DNA of 7,867 nt from an uncultured Coriobacteriaceae bacterium. GTDB lineage: Bacteria; Actinomycetota; Coriobacteriia; Coriobacteriales; Atopobiaceae. Below, in pieces: positions 1 to 7,700 of the stretch. The stretch's first letter is position 1; each line of letters opens with the position of its first letter. The stretch lies in the NCBI GenBank assembly GCA_902772085.1, contig CACXZL010000066.1, positions 1 through 7,867 on the forward strand, read 5' to 3'. Both the position numbers and the translations under genes were made by a program. The notes below the pieces were generated by a model that did not search any database, was not told where the DNA came from, and saw only the letters and a list, made by a program, of their open reading frames with translations.

Positions 1-1500
1 CAGCGGACCGTCTGCGGGCTCTTCGAGTACGAGGATCAGCCGGTTTCCAGGGATCGCCGCATGAAAGGGGACGGCCTTCCCGTTGCAGACAAGCTCGAGC
101 GACTCAAGCTTGTTGCCGTCGATCACAAGACCATCGCCTGCGTTCTCGAAGCGCAGTGCGACCTTCTGCCCTTCGCGTGTCACCTCCACGCAGCGCGGCG
201 CATCGGCAAGAAGGTCTTGTCCAAACAAGTGCCTGAGCGCAAGGAGGGCGAGTCGCTCGCCTACGGGCTTCTTCGACTTGGGATGGATGTCGAGCCTTGT
301 GCCCGTGTCGCCTATCGAGCAGAGCCATGCATGGCCGTCCTCGTCTGCGACTTGCTGCTGACCTGCGCGGATCGTGGGCCAGTCGTGTGCGGCAAACATC
401 CACCACGACTCGTAACCCGGAAGCTGCACCACGAGGAAGGGCAACTCGGGCTCGTGCCAGGCAGCTCGCCAGTCTGCGATGATGGTGCGGAGGGCCTCGG
501 CGTGCCGAGCCTGCGCGCCATCATCGTCGTCGTCGCTCTCGCCTTGGTACCACAGCACGGCTCGTGCGGCAAAGCCTGCGATGGGCTGCACCATGTAGGT
601 GAAGAGGGCACCGGGAGCGTCTTTGGCGGGGGCCATGAGACCGGGGTGCCGGGATGTCGTCCCAGATGTCGCGTCGAACCCGCCAATCGTCAGGCCACCC
701 ACATCCGCAGGGCCGGACTGGCTCTGCGCCTCGGCTGCCATGAAGGCTTCCACTTGCTCCTTCGTGGGTGTCTGTGGAAGGAAGAACTCGTTCCAAGCTG
801 GCCAAGTGGCGTAGCCCTTGTCGTTCATGGGGTTCAGCCGGGCGTTGGCCAGGAGCTCCTCGTAGGGAAGACCCTGCAGCTTGGTCTCGAAGGCCGCCGT
901 CTGCTCTGGCTGGACGGCGCGTCCGTGCTCGGGCGACATCCAGGCGAGCGACTTGGTGCCTCCGTAGTTGCAGCCTACGATGCCCACGGGAACGTCGAGT
1001 ACGATCTCGAGGCCTCGCGCGAAGTAGTATCCGACCGCCGAGAAATAGTCGAGGTCCTCGGGCGTGGCTTTGCGCCAGATGCCTACCTTGGAGTAGTCGA
1101 AGTCGTGCGTCTGGCCGGGATACGAGCATTTGGGCTGGTCGTAGAAGCGGATGCGGGGATTGGTGCAGTTGAGCCGATACGCCTCGACCATATGGTCGTA
1201 TCGCATCCAAAACTCCATGTTTGACTGACCTGCGGCTATGAAGACCTCGCCAACTGCGACGTCGGTGAGCACGACGTGCTCGTTTCCAGACCGCACCTCG
1301 AGCACCTCGGCTTCCGAGGCGCTGAGTGGCGGCAGCGTGCATTCCCAACTCCCGTCCTCTTCGGTCGTGCACGAAGCCGTCTTTCCCTGCACGCTCACTT
1401 CGACGCGCGAGCGCGGGTCTGCATGGCCCCAGACGCGCATCGGAAGCTCGCGCTGAAGAACCATGCCGCTTGCAAAGATGGGTCCGAGATTCAATGACAT
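1..1500 (-). CDS. Sialate O-acetylesterase-like (SASA family) carbohydrate esterase, C-terminus cut by window edge
   Basis: This minus-strand frame is open from an ATG at 1498-1500 to base 1, giving 500 codons without a stop. It begins MSLNLGPIFASGMVLQRELP, matching the usual family start (a beta-sandwich strand followed by MVLQR). The nucleophile motif GQSNM has Ser93. The second family block WYQGES lies at 317-322. The catalytic Asp/His block DIHPKSKKPVGERLA begins at D404 and includes H406. Such SGNH-like esterases remove O-acetyl groups from sialic acid or from plant glycans such as xylan; the substrate cannot be told from sequence. No signal peptide is visible, so the enzyme is probably cytoplasmic and acts on imported sugars (inference). 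From the family's usual length I expect only a few tens of residues to be missing. An AAGGA at 1513-1517 (minus) lies 12 nt before the start, and a good promoter sits further upstream. The gene is divergent from the hydrolase at 1785. Confidence 0.92.
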   Translation of the reverse strand, partial: MSLNLGPIFASGMVLQRELPMRVWGHADPRSRVEVSVQGKTASCTTEEDGSWECTLPPLSASEAEVLEVRSGNEHVVLTDVAVGEVFIAAGQSNMEFWMRYDHMVEAYRLNCTNPRIRFYDQPKCSYPGQTHDFDYSKVGIWRKATPEDLDYFSAVGYYFARGLEIVLDVPVGIVGCNYGGTKSLAWMSPEHGRAVQPEQTAAFETKLQGLPYEELLANARLNPMNDKGYATWPAWNEFFLPQTPTKEQVEAFMAAEAQSQSGPADVGGLTIGGFDATSGTTSRHPGLMAPAKDAPGALFTYMVQPIAGFAARAVLWYQGESDDDDDGAQARHAEALRTIIADWRAAWHEPELPFLVVQLPGYESWWMFAAHDWPTIRAGQQQVADEDGHAWLCSIGDTGTRLDIHPKSKKPVGERLALLALRHLFGQDLLADAPRCVEVTREGQKVALRFENAGDGLVIDGNKLESLELVCNGKAVPFHAAIPGNRLILVLEEPADGPL

Positions 1501-1534
1501 GTGCTTGTTCGTTCCTTTCTGACTGCGTCAACGT

Positions 1535-1554
1535 ACGGGGGATCATCCCGTTTT
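1535..1554. promoter_or_regulatory. Inverted repeat in the esterase leader: possible operator or hairpin
   Basis: ACGGG (1535-1539) and CCCGT (1547-1551) form a perfect 5-bp inverted repeat around 7 nt. An overlapping inner palindrome, GGGAT-C-ATCCC, spans 1539-1549. It lies just downstream of the predicted start of the minus-strand esterase transcript, where a repressor site would block transcription. On the plus strand it is followed by TTTT and so also looks like a weak terminator, but no plus-strand gene precedes it. An operator role is an inference. Confidence 0.3.
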
Positions 1555-1574
1555 GCGTTTGTTCTCTCTCCACC

Positions 1575-1603
1575 ATTATTTCCGAAGTGCGAGGGCTTGT
1601 CCA
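1575..1603 (-). promoter_or_regulatory. Predicted sigma-70-type promoter of the SASA esterase gene
   Basis: Reading the minus strand, TGGACA (bases 1603-1598) matches the -35 consensus at five of six positions. It is followed by exactly 17 bp and then AATAAT (1580-1575), which matches the -10 consensus at five of six. Transcription would start near 1568, giving a leader of roughly 70 nt before the ATG at 1500. This is the best promoter match I find in the window. It was found by eye, without a scoring matrix. Confidence 0.6.
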
Positions 1604-1741
1604 GCGGCCCGTGGCGGTGCCGATGGAGTCACGTGCATGGCGCGACATCTTGCGGCCGTTGCGAGAGCGACGAGGCGACGCCTTTGCGGGGCGTTGTTGC
1701 GGAAGTCTGGCGCTCGGGCATCTCGGTCGCATCTCATCGGT

Positions 1742-1747
1742 TAGAAT
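1742..1747 (+). promoter_or_regulatory. Predicted -10 element of the alpha/beta-hydrolase gene
   Basis: TAGAAT matches the -10 consensus at five of six positions. It sits in a short AT-rich patch (1741-1755) about 40 bp before the ATG at 1785, which would give a leader of about 30 nt. I see no good -35 hexamer 16-18 bp upstream (the bases near 1719-1724 read CATCTC), so the promoter may need an activator or be an extended type. The inverted repeat ATGC-AACC-GCAT at 1754-1765 lies at the expected start of transcription and could be a small operator. Confidence 0.4.
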
Positions 1748-1772
1748 AAACATATGCAACCGCATGCGACGT

Positions 1773-1778
1773 AAGGAG
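1773..1778 (+). promoter_or_regulatory. Shine-Dalgarno sequence that sets the hydrolase start
   Basis: AAGGAG lies 6 nt before the ATG at 1785. The frame is open back to an ATG at 1326, but the added residues would overlap the divergent esterase and look like no protein family. The strong ribosome site at normal spacing, with the -10 element just upstream of it, decides for 1785. Confidence 0.8.
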
Positions 1779-1784
1779 CGATCA

Positions 1785-2717
1785 ATGGAGCTGAGGGCTT
1801 GGACATACGAAGAGTTTCCCGCGTTTGACGAGGACGTCCCCGGGGCAATCTGGCTCGACACCACGGGTGACGAGGTGGGGGTGACGTACGTGCCGAATGT
1901 GGAATACGAGTGCGTGGACGGCGTGAGCCGAGTGCTGCAGATCCTCATACCCCGTAGTCGCAATGCCAAGCTGGCGGCTTTGGACGCCGCGACTGCCCGG
2001 ACGTATCCCTGCGTAGTATATGTGCAGGGATCCGGCTGGATGAAGCAGGACGTGTACGGGAACGTGCCCTGCATCGCGCGCCTCGCCGAGCGTGGCTACG
2101 TGGTCGCCGTGGTGGAATACCGGGACAGCTCGATCGCGAGCTTTCCGGCGCCTGTCCAGGACGCACGCAATGCCGTCCGGTTCATGCGCGTGCATGCCGC
2201 CGAATATGCCGTCGATCCCGCGCGTGTGGCGGTCATGGGGGACTCGTCGGGCGGACATACGGCGGTCTATACGGGTATCCTGCACGACGACGACACGCCG
2301 GCAAGCCTCTTTCCGGGCGTGTCGGCCGAAGTCTCCTGCATAGTCAACTATTTTGGCTCCACCGACTTCACCTTCGAGGACTCCAATCCCTCGACGTCAA
2401 ACCACAACCTTCCCGACTCGCCCGAGGGCATGGAGATGGGCGGCGTCGACCTTCGTGAAGACCGGGCCGCCCGAGAGCTGCTGTCCGTGCGCTGCAACGT
2501 GAGGCGCGACACCGACATCGCCCCCGTGCTCACGATCCACGGTACCAAGGACCGCATCGTGAACGCGCGCTGCAGCGTCCTTCTCCACCAGCGCCTGGAG
2601 GAGACGGGGCACGAAAGCCAACTGTATCTTTTGCGGGGTGCGGACCATGGCGGTCCAGAGTTCTGGATGCCCGAGGTGCTCGACGTCGTGGTCGGCTTTC
2701 TTCGCGAGCATCTCTGA
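1785..2717 (+). CDS. Alpha/beta-hydrolase, carbohydrate/feruloyl-esterase-like
   Basis: A 310-residue protein with the layout of alpha/beta-hydrolase esterases (BD-FAE/lipase-like group). An oxyanion-region motif VQGSGW lies at 80-85, in the place of the HGGG loop of related esterases. The nucleophile elbow is GDSSGG (152-157) with Ser154. The acid is probably Asp256 in GTKD, and the histidine His288 in GADHGG. All three triad residues are in the right order and spacing, so it should be active. There is no signal peptide, so it is probably cytoplasmic. Relatives de-esterify acetylated or feruloylated glycans, or small acyl esters; the substrate here is not known. The gene is divergent from a second carbohydrate-esterase gene and is followed after 19 bp by the DUF1848 gene, probably on the same transcript. 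A peptidase of the S9 type is a less likely alternative, since no beta-propeller is present. Confidence 0.88.
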   Translation: MELRAWTYEEFPAFDEDVPGAIWLDTTGDEVGVTYVPNVEYECVDGVSRVLQILIPRSRNAKLAALDAATARTYPCVVYVQGSGWMKQDVYGNVPCIARLAERGYVVAVVEYRDSSIASFPAPVQDARNAVRFMRVHAAEYAVDPARVAVMGDSSGGHTAVYTGILHDDDTPASLFPGVSAEVSCIVNYFGSTDFTFEDSNPSTSNHNLPDSPEGMEMGGVDLREDRAARELLSVRCNVRRDTDIAPVLTIHGTKDRIVNARCSVLLHQRLEETGHESQLYLLRGADHGGPEFWMPEVLDVVVGFLREHL

Positions 2718-2736
2718 GCGTAAAGTCGACTGACCC

Positions 2737-3678
2737 ATGATTATAAACACCGGTGCGCGTACCGATACCGCGCAGTGGTACGCTCCGTGGTTGCTCCGGC
2801 GCTTCGAGCAAGGCTTCGTGTGCGTGCGCAACCCGCTTTTTCCCCACAAGGTCAGCCGCTACGAGCTGGACCCCGCGGTCGTGGACTGCGTGGAGTTCTG
2901 CTCAAAGAACTACGGACCGCTCCTGCCGCGGCTGTACGAGATAACCAGTCGGTTCCACACGCACTTTCACTACACCATCACCGCCTACGGACCCGACATA
3001 GAACCCGAGGTGCCCGACCTCGACGAGAGCGTCCACACGCTGTACGAGCTCGAGCGGCGGGTCGGGGCACGACGCATCTGCTGGCGCTACGATCCGGTGT
3101 TGCTCACGTCCGACTACACGGTGGAACGGCATCTGGAGACCTTTGGCTGGCTTGCAAAGCGCCTTGCCGGACACGTGGACCGCTGCGTTTTCAGCTTTGT
3201 CGAAATGTACAAGAAACTCGAGCACAACTTCCCTGAGCTCGAGGTCATAGGGCCCGCCGACCGGGACCGGCTGGCGGCGGGGCTGGGCGAGGCCGCCGCG
3301 CGCGCCGGCATTCCCATCCAGACGTGTGGAAACAACGGCCTGTGGCCGCAATACGGCATAGGCATGAGCGCCTGCACGACGCTCGAGATGCTGGGCGCGG
3401 CCAACGGCGTGGAGTTCAAGCGGCTCAAGCACAGGGGACAGCGCAAGGGTTGCGGATGCTTCGAGTCTCGTGACGTGGGCGCATATGACTCCTGCCCCAA
3501 CGGGTGTCGTTACTGCTACGCAAATCGAGACCACGACAAGTCGCTTTACAACTACCTGCACGCACACGATCCGGAGAGCCCGCTTCTGCTGGGACATCTG
3601 GGCGAAGACGACGAGCTGGTCCAGGCGCCGCAGAAGAGCCTGATCGTACGCAACTCTCAGCTCTCGCTGGGCATCTGA
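2737..3678 (+). CDS. DUF1848 family protein with C-terminal radical-SAM-like cysteine motif
   Basis: A 313-residue protein that matches DUF1848 (PF08902) along its full length. It has the family's N-terminal MIINTGARTDT, the VRNP block near residue 30, and WRYDP at 116-120. The C-terminus carries CGC (239-241), ESRDVGAYDS and then C253-x3-C257-x2-C260 followed by YAN. A CxxxCxxC motif binds a 4Fe-4S cluster in radical SAM enzymes, where it normally lies near the N-terminus; here it follows the putative barrel. No reaction is known for the family. The start is firm because an in-frame TGA (2731-2733) lies just upstream and the family begins MII. No clear Shine-Dalgarno sequence is present, so translation may be coupled to the hydrolase gene ending 19 bp before. 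The last ~50 residues (HDPESPLLLGH, ending in NSQLSLGI) also follow the family pattern. Confidence 0.9.
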   Translation: MIINTGARTDTAQWYAPWLLRRFEQGFVCVRNPLFPHKVSRYELDPAVVDCVEFCSKNYGPLLPRLYEITSRFHTHFHYTITAYGPDIEPEVPDLDESVHTLYELERRVGARRICWRYDPVLLTSDYTVERHLETFGWLAKRLAGHVDRCVFSFVEMYKKLEHNFPELEVIGPADRDRLAAGLGEAAARAGIPIQTCGNNGLWPQYGIGMSACTTLEMLGAANGVEFKRLKHRGQRKGCGCFESRDVGAYDSCPNGCRYCYANRDHDKSLYNYLHAHDPESPLLLGHLGEDDELVQAPQKSLIVRNSQLSLGI

Positions 3679-3728
3679 ACGGACGTCGAGACGGTGACGG
3701 GCGGCTTGGGCACGAGTCCTCAAAAGCC

Positions 3729-3757
3729 GTGTCATATTGCGCGGAATATATTAGTAT
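3729..3757 (+). promoter_or_regulatory. Predicted promoter of the HAD phosphatase gene
   Basis: GTGTCA (3729-3734) matches the -35 consensus at four of six positions. It is followed by 17 bp and TAGTAT (3752-3757), which matches the -10 at four of six. A second -10-like TATATT (3747-3752) overlaps it in the only AT-rich patch of this gap. Transcription would begin near 3764, after the upstream in-frame ATG at 3756, which supports the later start at 3804. Confidence 0.45.
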
Positions 3758-3791
3758 GGTCTTGTTCGAACTGGACAAACGCGACCGTTGT

Positions 3792-3798
3792 GAGGGGG
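3792..3798 (+). promoter_or_regulatory. Shine-Dalgarno sequence that sets the HAD start
   Basis: GAGGGGG ends 5 nt before the ATG at 3804. It favours this start over the in-frame ATGs at 3504 and 3756; the first would overlap the DUF1848 gene and the second falls in the predicted -10 element. Starting at 3804 also places the first HAD motif at residues 11-15, as is normal for the family. Confidence 0.75.
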
Positions 3799-3803
3799 CT
3801 CAT

Positions 3804-4631
3804 ATGATCGAGAAAGTCACGGCCGTTATCGCCGATGTGGATGGCACCATAAACGTCAAGGGCAGCAAGCCGCTTCCTCGCACGCTCGCCGCCATGGAGG
3901 CCCTGCACGAGCGGGGCATACTCTTTGGCACGGCGTCCGGTCGGCCGCTGGACCATCGCTCGTTGGACAAGGCGCATGAGTGGGGTCTCTCCTTTGACTT
4001 CGACCTCGCCATCGGCATGAACGGCGGGGACCTGTGGGACAAAGACCACGAGGGCATCGAGCACATCATGCGGTTGAGCAAGGACTGCGTGGGCGAGATT
4101 CTCGAGTTCATGTGGCCGCTCGACTGCAACGTCATCGTCTACGAGAACGCCTACGACCACGTGCTGGTCAAAAGGCTCGACCAGCACCTGAAAGACAGCG
4201 TCATCCGCAACAAGTCATTCTGGGAGTACGCCACGCCTGAGGAGATGGCACGCAAAGACACCGGCAAGATCGAGATTCAGTACGACAATACGCCGGAGAT
4301 GGACAAACTCATCATGGACACGGTGCGCGCCCATCCTTCACCCAAATGGAGTGCCGTGCGCACGTTTCCCGGTACGGTGGAGTTCATGACGCCGGGGCTC
4401 GACAAAGGCGTGGCCGTGCGCCGCTACGCCGAGCGCAACGGCATCCCCCTGGGCGAGATCATGGCCTTTGGCGACATGGACAACGACATTCCCATGATCG
4501 AGGTCGCCGGTTGGGGCGTGTGCATGGCAAACGGCTGTGACGAGTGCAAGGCCGTCGCGGATGCCGTGACCGAGTACGGCGTGCTCGAGGACGGCATGGG
4601 TCGCTACCTCGACGAGTACGTGCTCGGGTAG
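3804..4631 (+). CDS. Cof-type HAD-IIB family hydrolase (sugar-phosphate or nucleotide phosphatase)
   Basis: A 275-residue cytoplasmic phosphatase of the haloacid dehalogenase superfamily. Motif I is DVDGT with nucleophile Asp11 and acid/base Asp13. Motif II lies in TASGR (43-47). The motif III lysine is Lys201 in GLDKG. Motif IV is GDMDND (223-228), which binds magnesium. The long stretch between motifs II and III (about 48-195) is the type-IIB cap that selects the substrate. Length and motif order are typical for Cof/YbiV-like enzymes, which hydrolyse sugar phosphates, FMN or similar small phosphoesters; the natural substrate cannot be read from sequence. The C-terminal block with GVCMANG and EDGMGRYLDEYVL is the usual end of the family. 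It probably has its own promoter and is separated by 125 bp from the DUF1848 gene and by 162 bp from the helicase gene, so it may be functionally unrelated to both. Confidence 0.92.
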   Translation: MIEKVTAVIADVDGTINVKGSKPLPRTLAAMEALHERGILFGTASGRPLDHRSLDKAHEWGLSFDFDLAIGMNGGDLWDKDHEGIEHIMRLSKDCVGEILEFMWPLDCNVIVYENAYDHVLVKRLDQHLKDSVIRNKSFWEYATPEEMARKDTGKIEIQYDNTPEMDKLIMDTVRAHPSPKWSAVRTFPGTVEFMTPGLDKGVAVRRYAERNGIPLGEIMAFGDMDNDIPMIEVAGWGVCMANGCDECKAVADAVTEYGVLEDGMGRYLDEYVLG

Positions 4632-4666
4632 GCGGATGACGGTGGTGTCCGCGTGATCGGAGTGAC

Positions 4667-4688
4667 CCTTCGCGTGGCTTCGCGAAGG
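4667..4688. repeat. Perfect 8-bp inverted repeat (hairpin) after the HAD gene
   Basis: CCTTCGCG (4667-4674), a 6-nt loop TGGCTT, and CGCGAAGG (4681-4688) would form a stable GC-rich stem-loop 35 bp after the HAD stop. Neither strand has a run of T after it, so it does not look like a standard intrinsic terminator. It may stabilise the 3' end of the HAD message, act with Rho, or be a protein-binding site upstream of the helicase promoter. Confidence 0.55.
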
Positions 4689-4728
4689 CGTCCCCGCTCC
4701 TGGAGGCATTTTGCCGGCTGTGGATCCG

Positions 4729-4757
4729 TTGACTCTCCGTGGCGTCTCTTTACGTAT
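4729..4757 (+). promoter_or_regulatory. Possible promoter of the nuclease-helicase gene
   Basis: TTGACT (4729-4734) matches the -35 consensus at five of six positions. At 17 bp there is only a poor -10, ACGTAT (4752-4757), within TTTACGTATCC. A start near 4764 would leave a leader of about 30 nt. The good -35 and the placement in the gap support it; the weak -10 keeps confidence low. Confidence 0.35.
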
Positions 4758-4782
4758 CCTGGCGAGGAAATCGCGAGCGTAC

Positions 4783-4788
4783 AAGGAG
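4783..4788 (+). promoter_or_regulatory. Shine-Dalgarno sequence that sets the helicase start
   Basis: AAGGAG lies 5 nt before the ATG at 4794. The frame is open back to an ATG at 4653, but that longer start would run through the hairpin at 4667-4688 and the predicted promoter and has no ribosome site. The start at 4794 is therefore preferred. Confidence 0.8.
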
Positions 4789-4793
4789 AAGCC

Positions 4794-7700
4794 ATGGACA
4801 GCCGCAAACGACGTGAGCAAGAGTACCGTGAGCTTGGGTATGACGTCAAAGCCTTCGACCGACACATAGGCGCCGTGTCCGACGAGAGGGAGCAAGACTA
4901 TCTCCGCTCGTTGGAGGCGGGGTTCTTAGACGCACGCGCGCACCCCTCGGCGCCGTATGTGCCGAGACTCTTGCACAACGACAAGGCGGCGTCGGAAAAC
5001 GTACTCTCCACCTTGGAGCTCGAGTTCCAGCGATGCGAGCGGTTTGACATCTCGGTGGCGTTTGTGACGAAGGATGGCGTCACGGTGCTCATGAGTACGC
5101 TGCTCGACCTGGAGAGGCGTGGCGTTCCCGGAAGGGTCCTCGTGAGCACCTACCTGGGGTTCAACGACCCCGACGCCCTGGACCGGTTGGGGGCCTTCAC
5201 AAACATCGAGCTGCGCGTCTTTGAGGGATCGCTGCATTCCAAAGGCTATCTCTTTGACGCGCGGGGCCTGTGCACGCTGGTCATAGGCAGCTCGAACTTG
5301 ACGCAAGGTGCGCTGCTGGCCAATGCCGAGTGGAATCTGCTTGTGAAGACGTATGAGCACGGCGCGATTTGCGATGCGACGAAACGCGAGTTTGAGCGAC
5401 TGTGGGAATCAGCTCAAACTCGGCAGGTCACTGAAGAATGGCTCTCGAGCTATCGGGCGAGCTGGAAGCGCCCTGCATCTCAGGGGTCTTACCGGTCAAA
5501 GAAGGGCGACGCGTCGCCCTGTATGGCAGGGACGTCCAGCTCAGCCGTCCCCGTCGCCCAAAAGGCACACATCGAACCAAACAAGATGCAGATAGAGGCG
5601 CTGCAAAACCTCAAGAAGCTTCGGACTGCTGGCGCCACGCGAGCCTTGCTGATTTCCGCGACAGGTACGGGCAAGACCTTCTTGGCGGCATTCGACGTCG
5701 CTGCGGTGAATCCTCGCAGGATGTTGTTTGTCGTACATCGCGAACGTATCGCGAAAGACGCGCTCGACAGCTTCGCGAGGGTGGTCGGTCCCGAGAGGCG
5801 GCTCGGCCTATACACCGGAGGCGCGCGGGAGCTTGATGCGCACTATCTGTTTTGCACCGTTCAGTCGCTCGCTCGGCATCTGGAGGAGTTCGGACGAAAG
5901 ACGTTTGACTACGTGGTCTTCGACGAGGCGCATCACGTGGGCGCTGGCAGCTACCAGAGAATCGCCACGTACTTTCAGCCAAAGTTTATGCTTGGCATGA
6001 CCGCGACGCCCACCCGCAACGACGACTTCAACGTCTACGACTTCTTCGACAACAACATCGCCTATCAGATCACGCTGCAACGCGCGCAAGAGGCAGACAT
6101 GCTCGCGCCGTTCCACTACTTCGGCATTCATGACCTTACGGTCGATGGCGAGGAGATCGACGAAGTCGCGGATTTCGTACGGCTCACGTCTGCCGCGCGC
6201 GTCGATCACGTGATCAGGCAACTTGAGGTGTATGACGTGGACTCCGTGAGACGAGGGCTCGTGTTTTGTTCGCGCAAGGAGGAGGCGCACCGACTTGCGG
6301 CCTTGTTTAATGAACGTGGCTACCGGTCGGTTGCGTTGGACGGGTCGTCGAGCGACGCTCAGCGCGAAGACGCGATCGAGCGCTTGGAGTGCGAGCGCTC
6401 CGGTCGTGACGACTGGTTGGAGTTCATCTTCACCGTAGACATCTTCAACGAGGGCGTGGACATTCCCTCGGCAAATCTCATAGTCATGCTGAGGCCAACG
6501 GAGTCCGCCATCGTCTTCGTGCAGCAGCTTGGACGTGGCTTGCGTCGCCACGAAGGCAAGGACTACGTCCTGGTCCTCGATTTCATCGGCAACTACAAGA
6601 AGAGCTACCTGATTCCCATAGCGCTCTCTGGCGATCGCACGTACAACAAGGACAACCTTCGCCGCTTTATCCAAGAGGGAAATCGCATCATTCCCGGCTG
6701 CTCGACCATCAACTTCGACGAGGTGTCGGAGAAGCGCATCTACCAGCTGCTCGACGAAGAGAAGTTCAGCTCGGTGAAGCTCATCCGCGGGGAGTATCAT
6801 GCGCTGAAAAACATGCTCGGGCGCATCCCGTCGCTCATGGACTTCTACGAGAACGGCGCGATAGACGTGCAGCTGATATTTGGAAACAACAACCTCGGTT
6901 CGTATCACGCGTTTCTTTCGAAATACGAGAAGGGCTACCAGGTCAAGTTCACCAAGGCGCAAGAACAAATGCTCCGGTTTGTATCGCAGAAGCTCGCATC
7001 GGGCAAGCGCGTGCAGGACCTGCTCTTGTTGAGGGAACTGATGAGGCGTCCAAGCGTCTCGATGGAGCGGTATGAGGCCGCGGTGCATGAAGTGTCGCCA
7101 TCGCTGCCCGTGGCCGCGTGTTCGGTGAGGAGCATGCTCAACGGCAGATTCCTCACGGGGACGCAGGCGTCGACGTTCTCGTTGAGCAGGTTCATCGCGG
7201 AAGGGGAGGGCGACTTTTGCGTCTCGGGCTTGTTTGCGAAGGCGCTTGGGGACGCCGAGTTCCGACGCCAGCTCGAGGAGGTCGTTGACTATGGCATCTT
7301 CGTGCACGGAAAGAGGTTTGCGGACAACTACGACCATACGAGTCTGGTGCTGTATCAAAAGTACACGTATGAGGACGTCTGCAGATTGCTGGAATGGGAA
7401 CGCAACGTGAACGGCAACTCCATTGGCGGGTACTTCTACGACGAGGCCACAAACACGTTTCCGGTCTTCATCAACTACGAGAAGGGCGACGACATCTCCG
7501 ACACCACCAAGTACCAGGACCGTTTCATAAACCCGTCCCGACTGATCGCGATTTCAAAGAGCCAGAGGAGGCTGGACTCCAAGGACATCGAGCGCCTGCG
7601 CCATGCGGACGAGACGGGCATGCGGACGTATCTCTTCATGAGGAAGAACAAGAACGACTCGGAATCGAAGGAGTTCTACTATCTTGGGGAGATGCGCCCC

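Noticed and set aside
61..1224. Long plus-strand open frame of 387 codons
   Set aside because: It lies antisense to the SASA esterase, whose minus-strand frame carries all catalytic motifs. The plus-strand translation resembles no family and is a by-product of GC-rich codon use.
1501..1749. Possible small plus-strand gene of 82 codons between the divergent esterases
   Set aside because: It overlaps the predicted promoter, has no ribosome site, and its composition looks like translated non-coding GC-rich sequence.
521..2074. Minus-strand open frame of 517 codons
   Set aside because: It is out of frame with the esterase it overlaps and also runs across the control region and the start of the hydrolase. 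The translation is Arg/Ser-rich without motifs.
3679..3734. Possible terminator after the DUF1848 gene (CGGCTT at 3702-3707 with AAGCCG at 3724-3729)
   Set aside because: The stem is only 6 bp with a 16-nt loop and no T-run follows, so it is too weak to annotate.
5808..7358. Minus-strand open frame of 516 codons inside the helicase gene
   Set aside because: It is antisense to well-conserved helicase and DUF3427 sequence, has no ribosome site and no recognisable domain.
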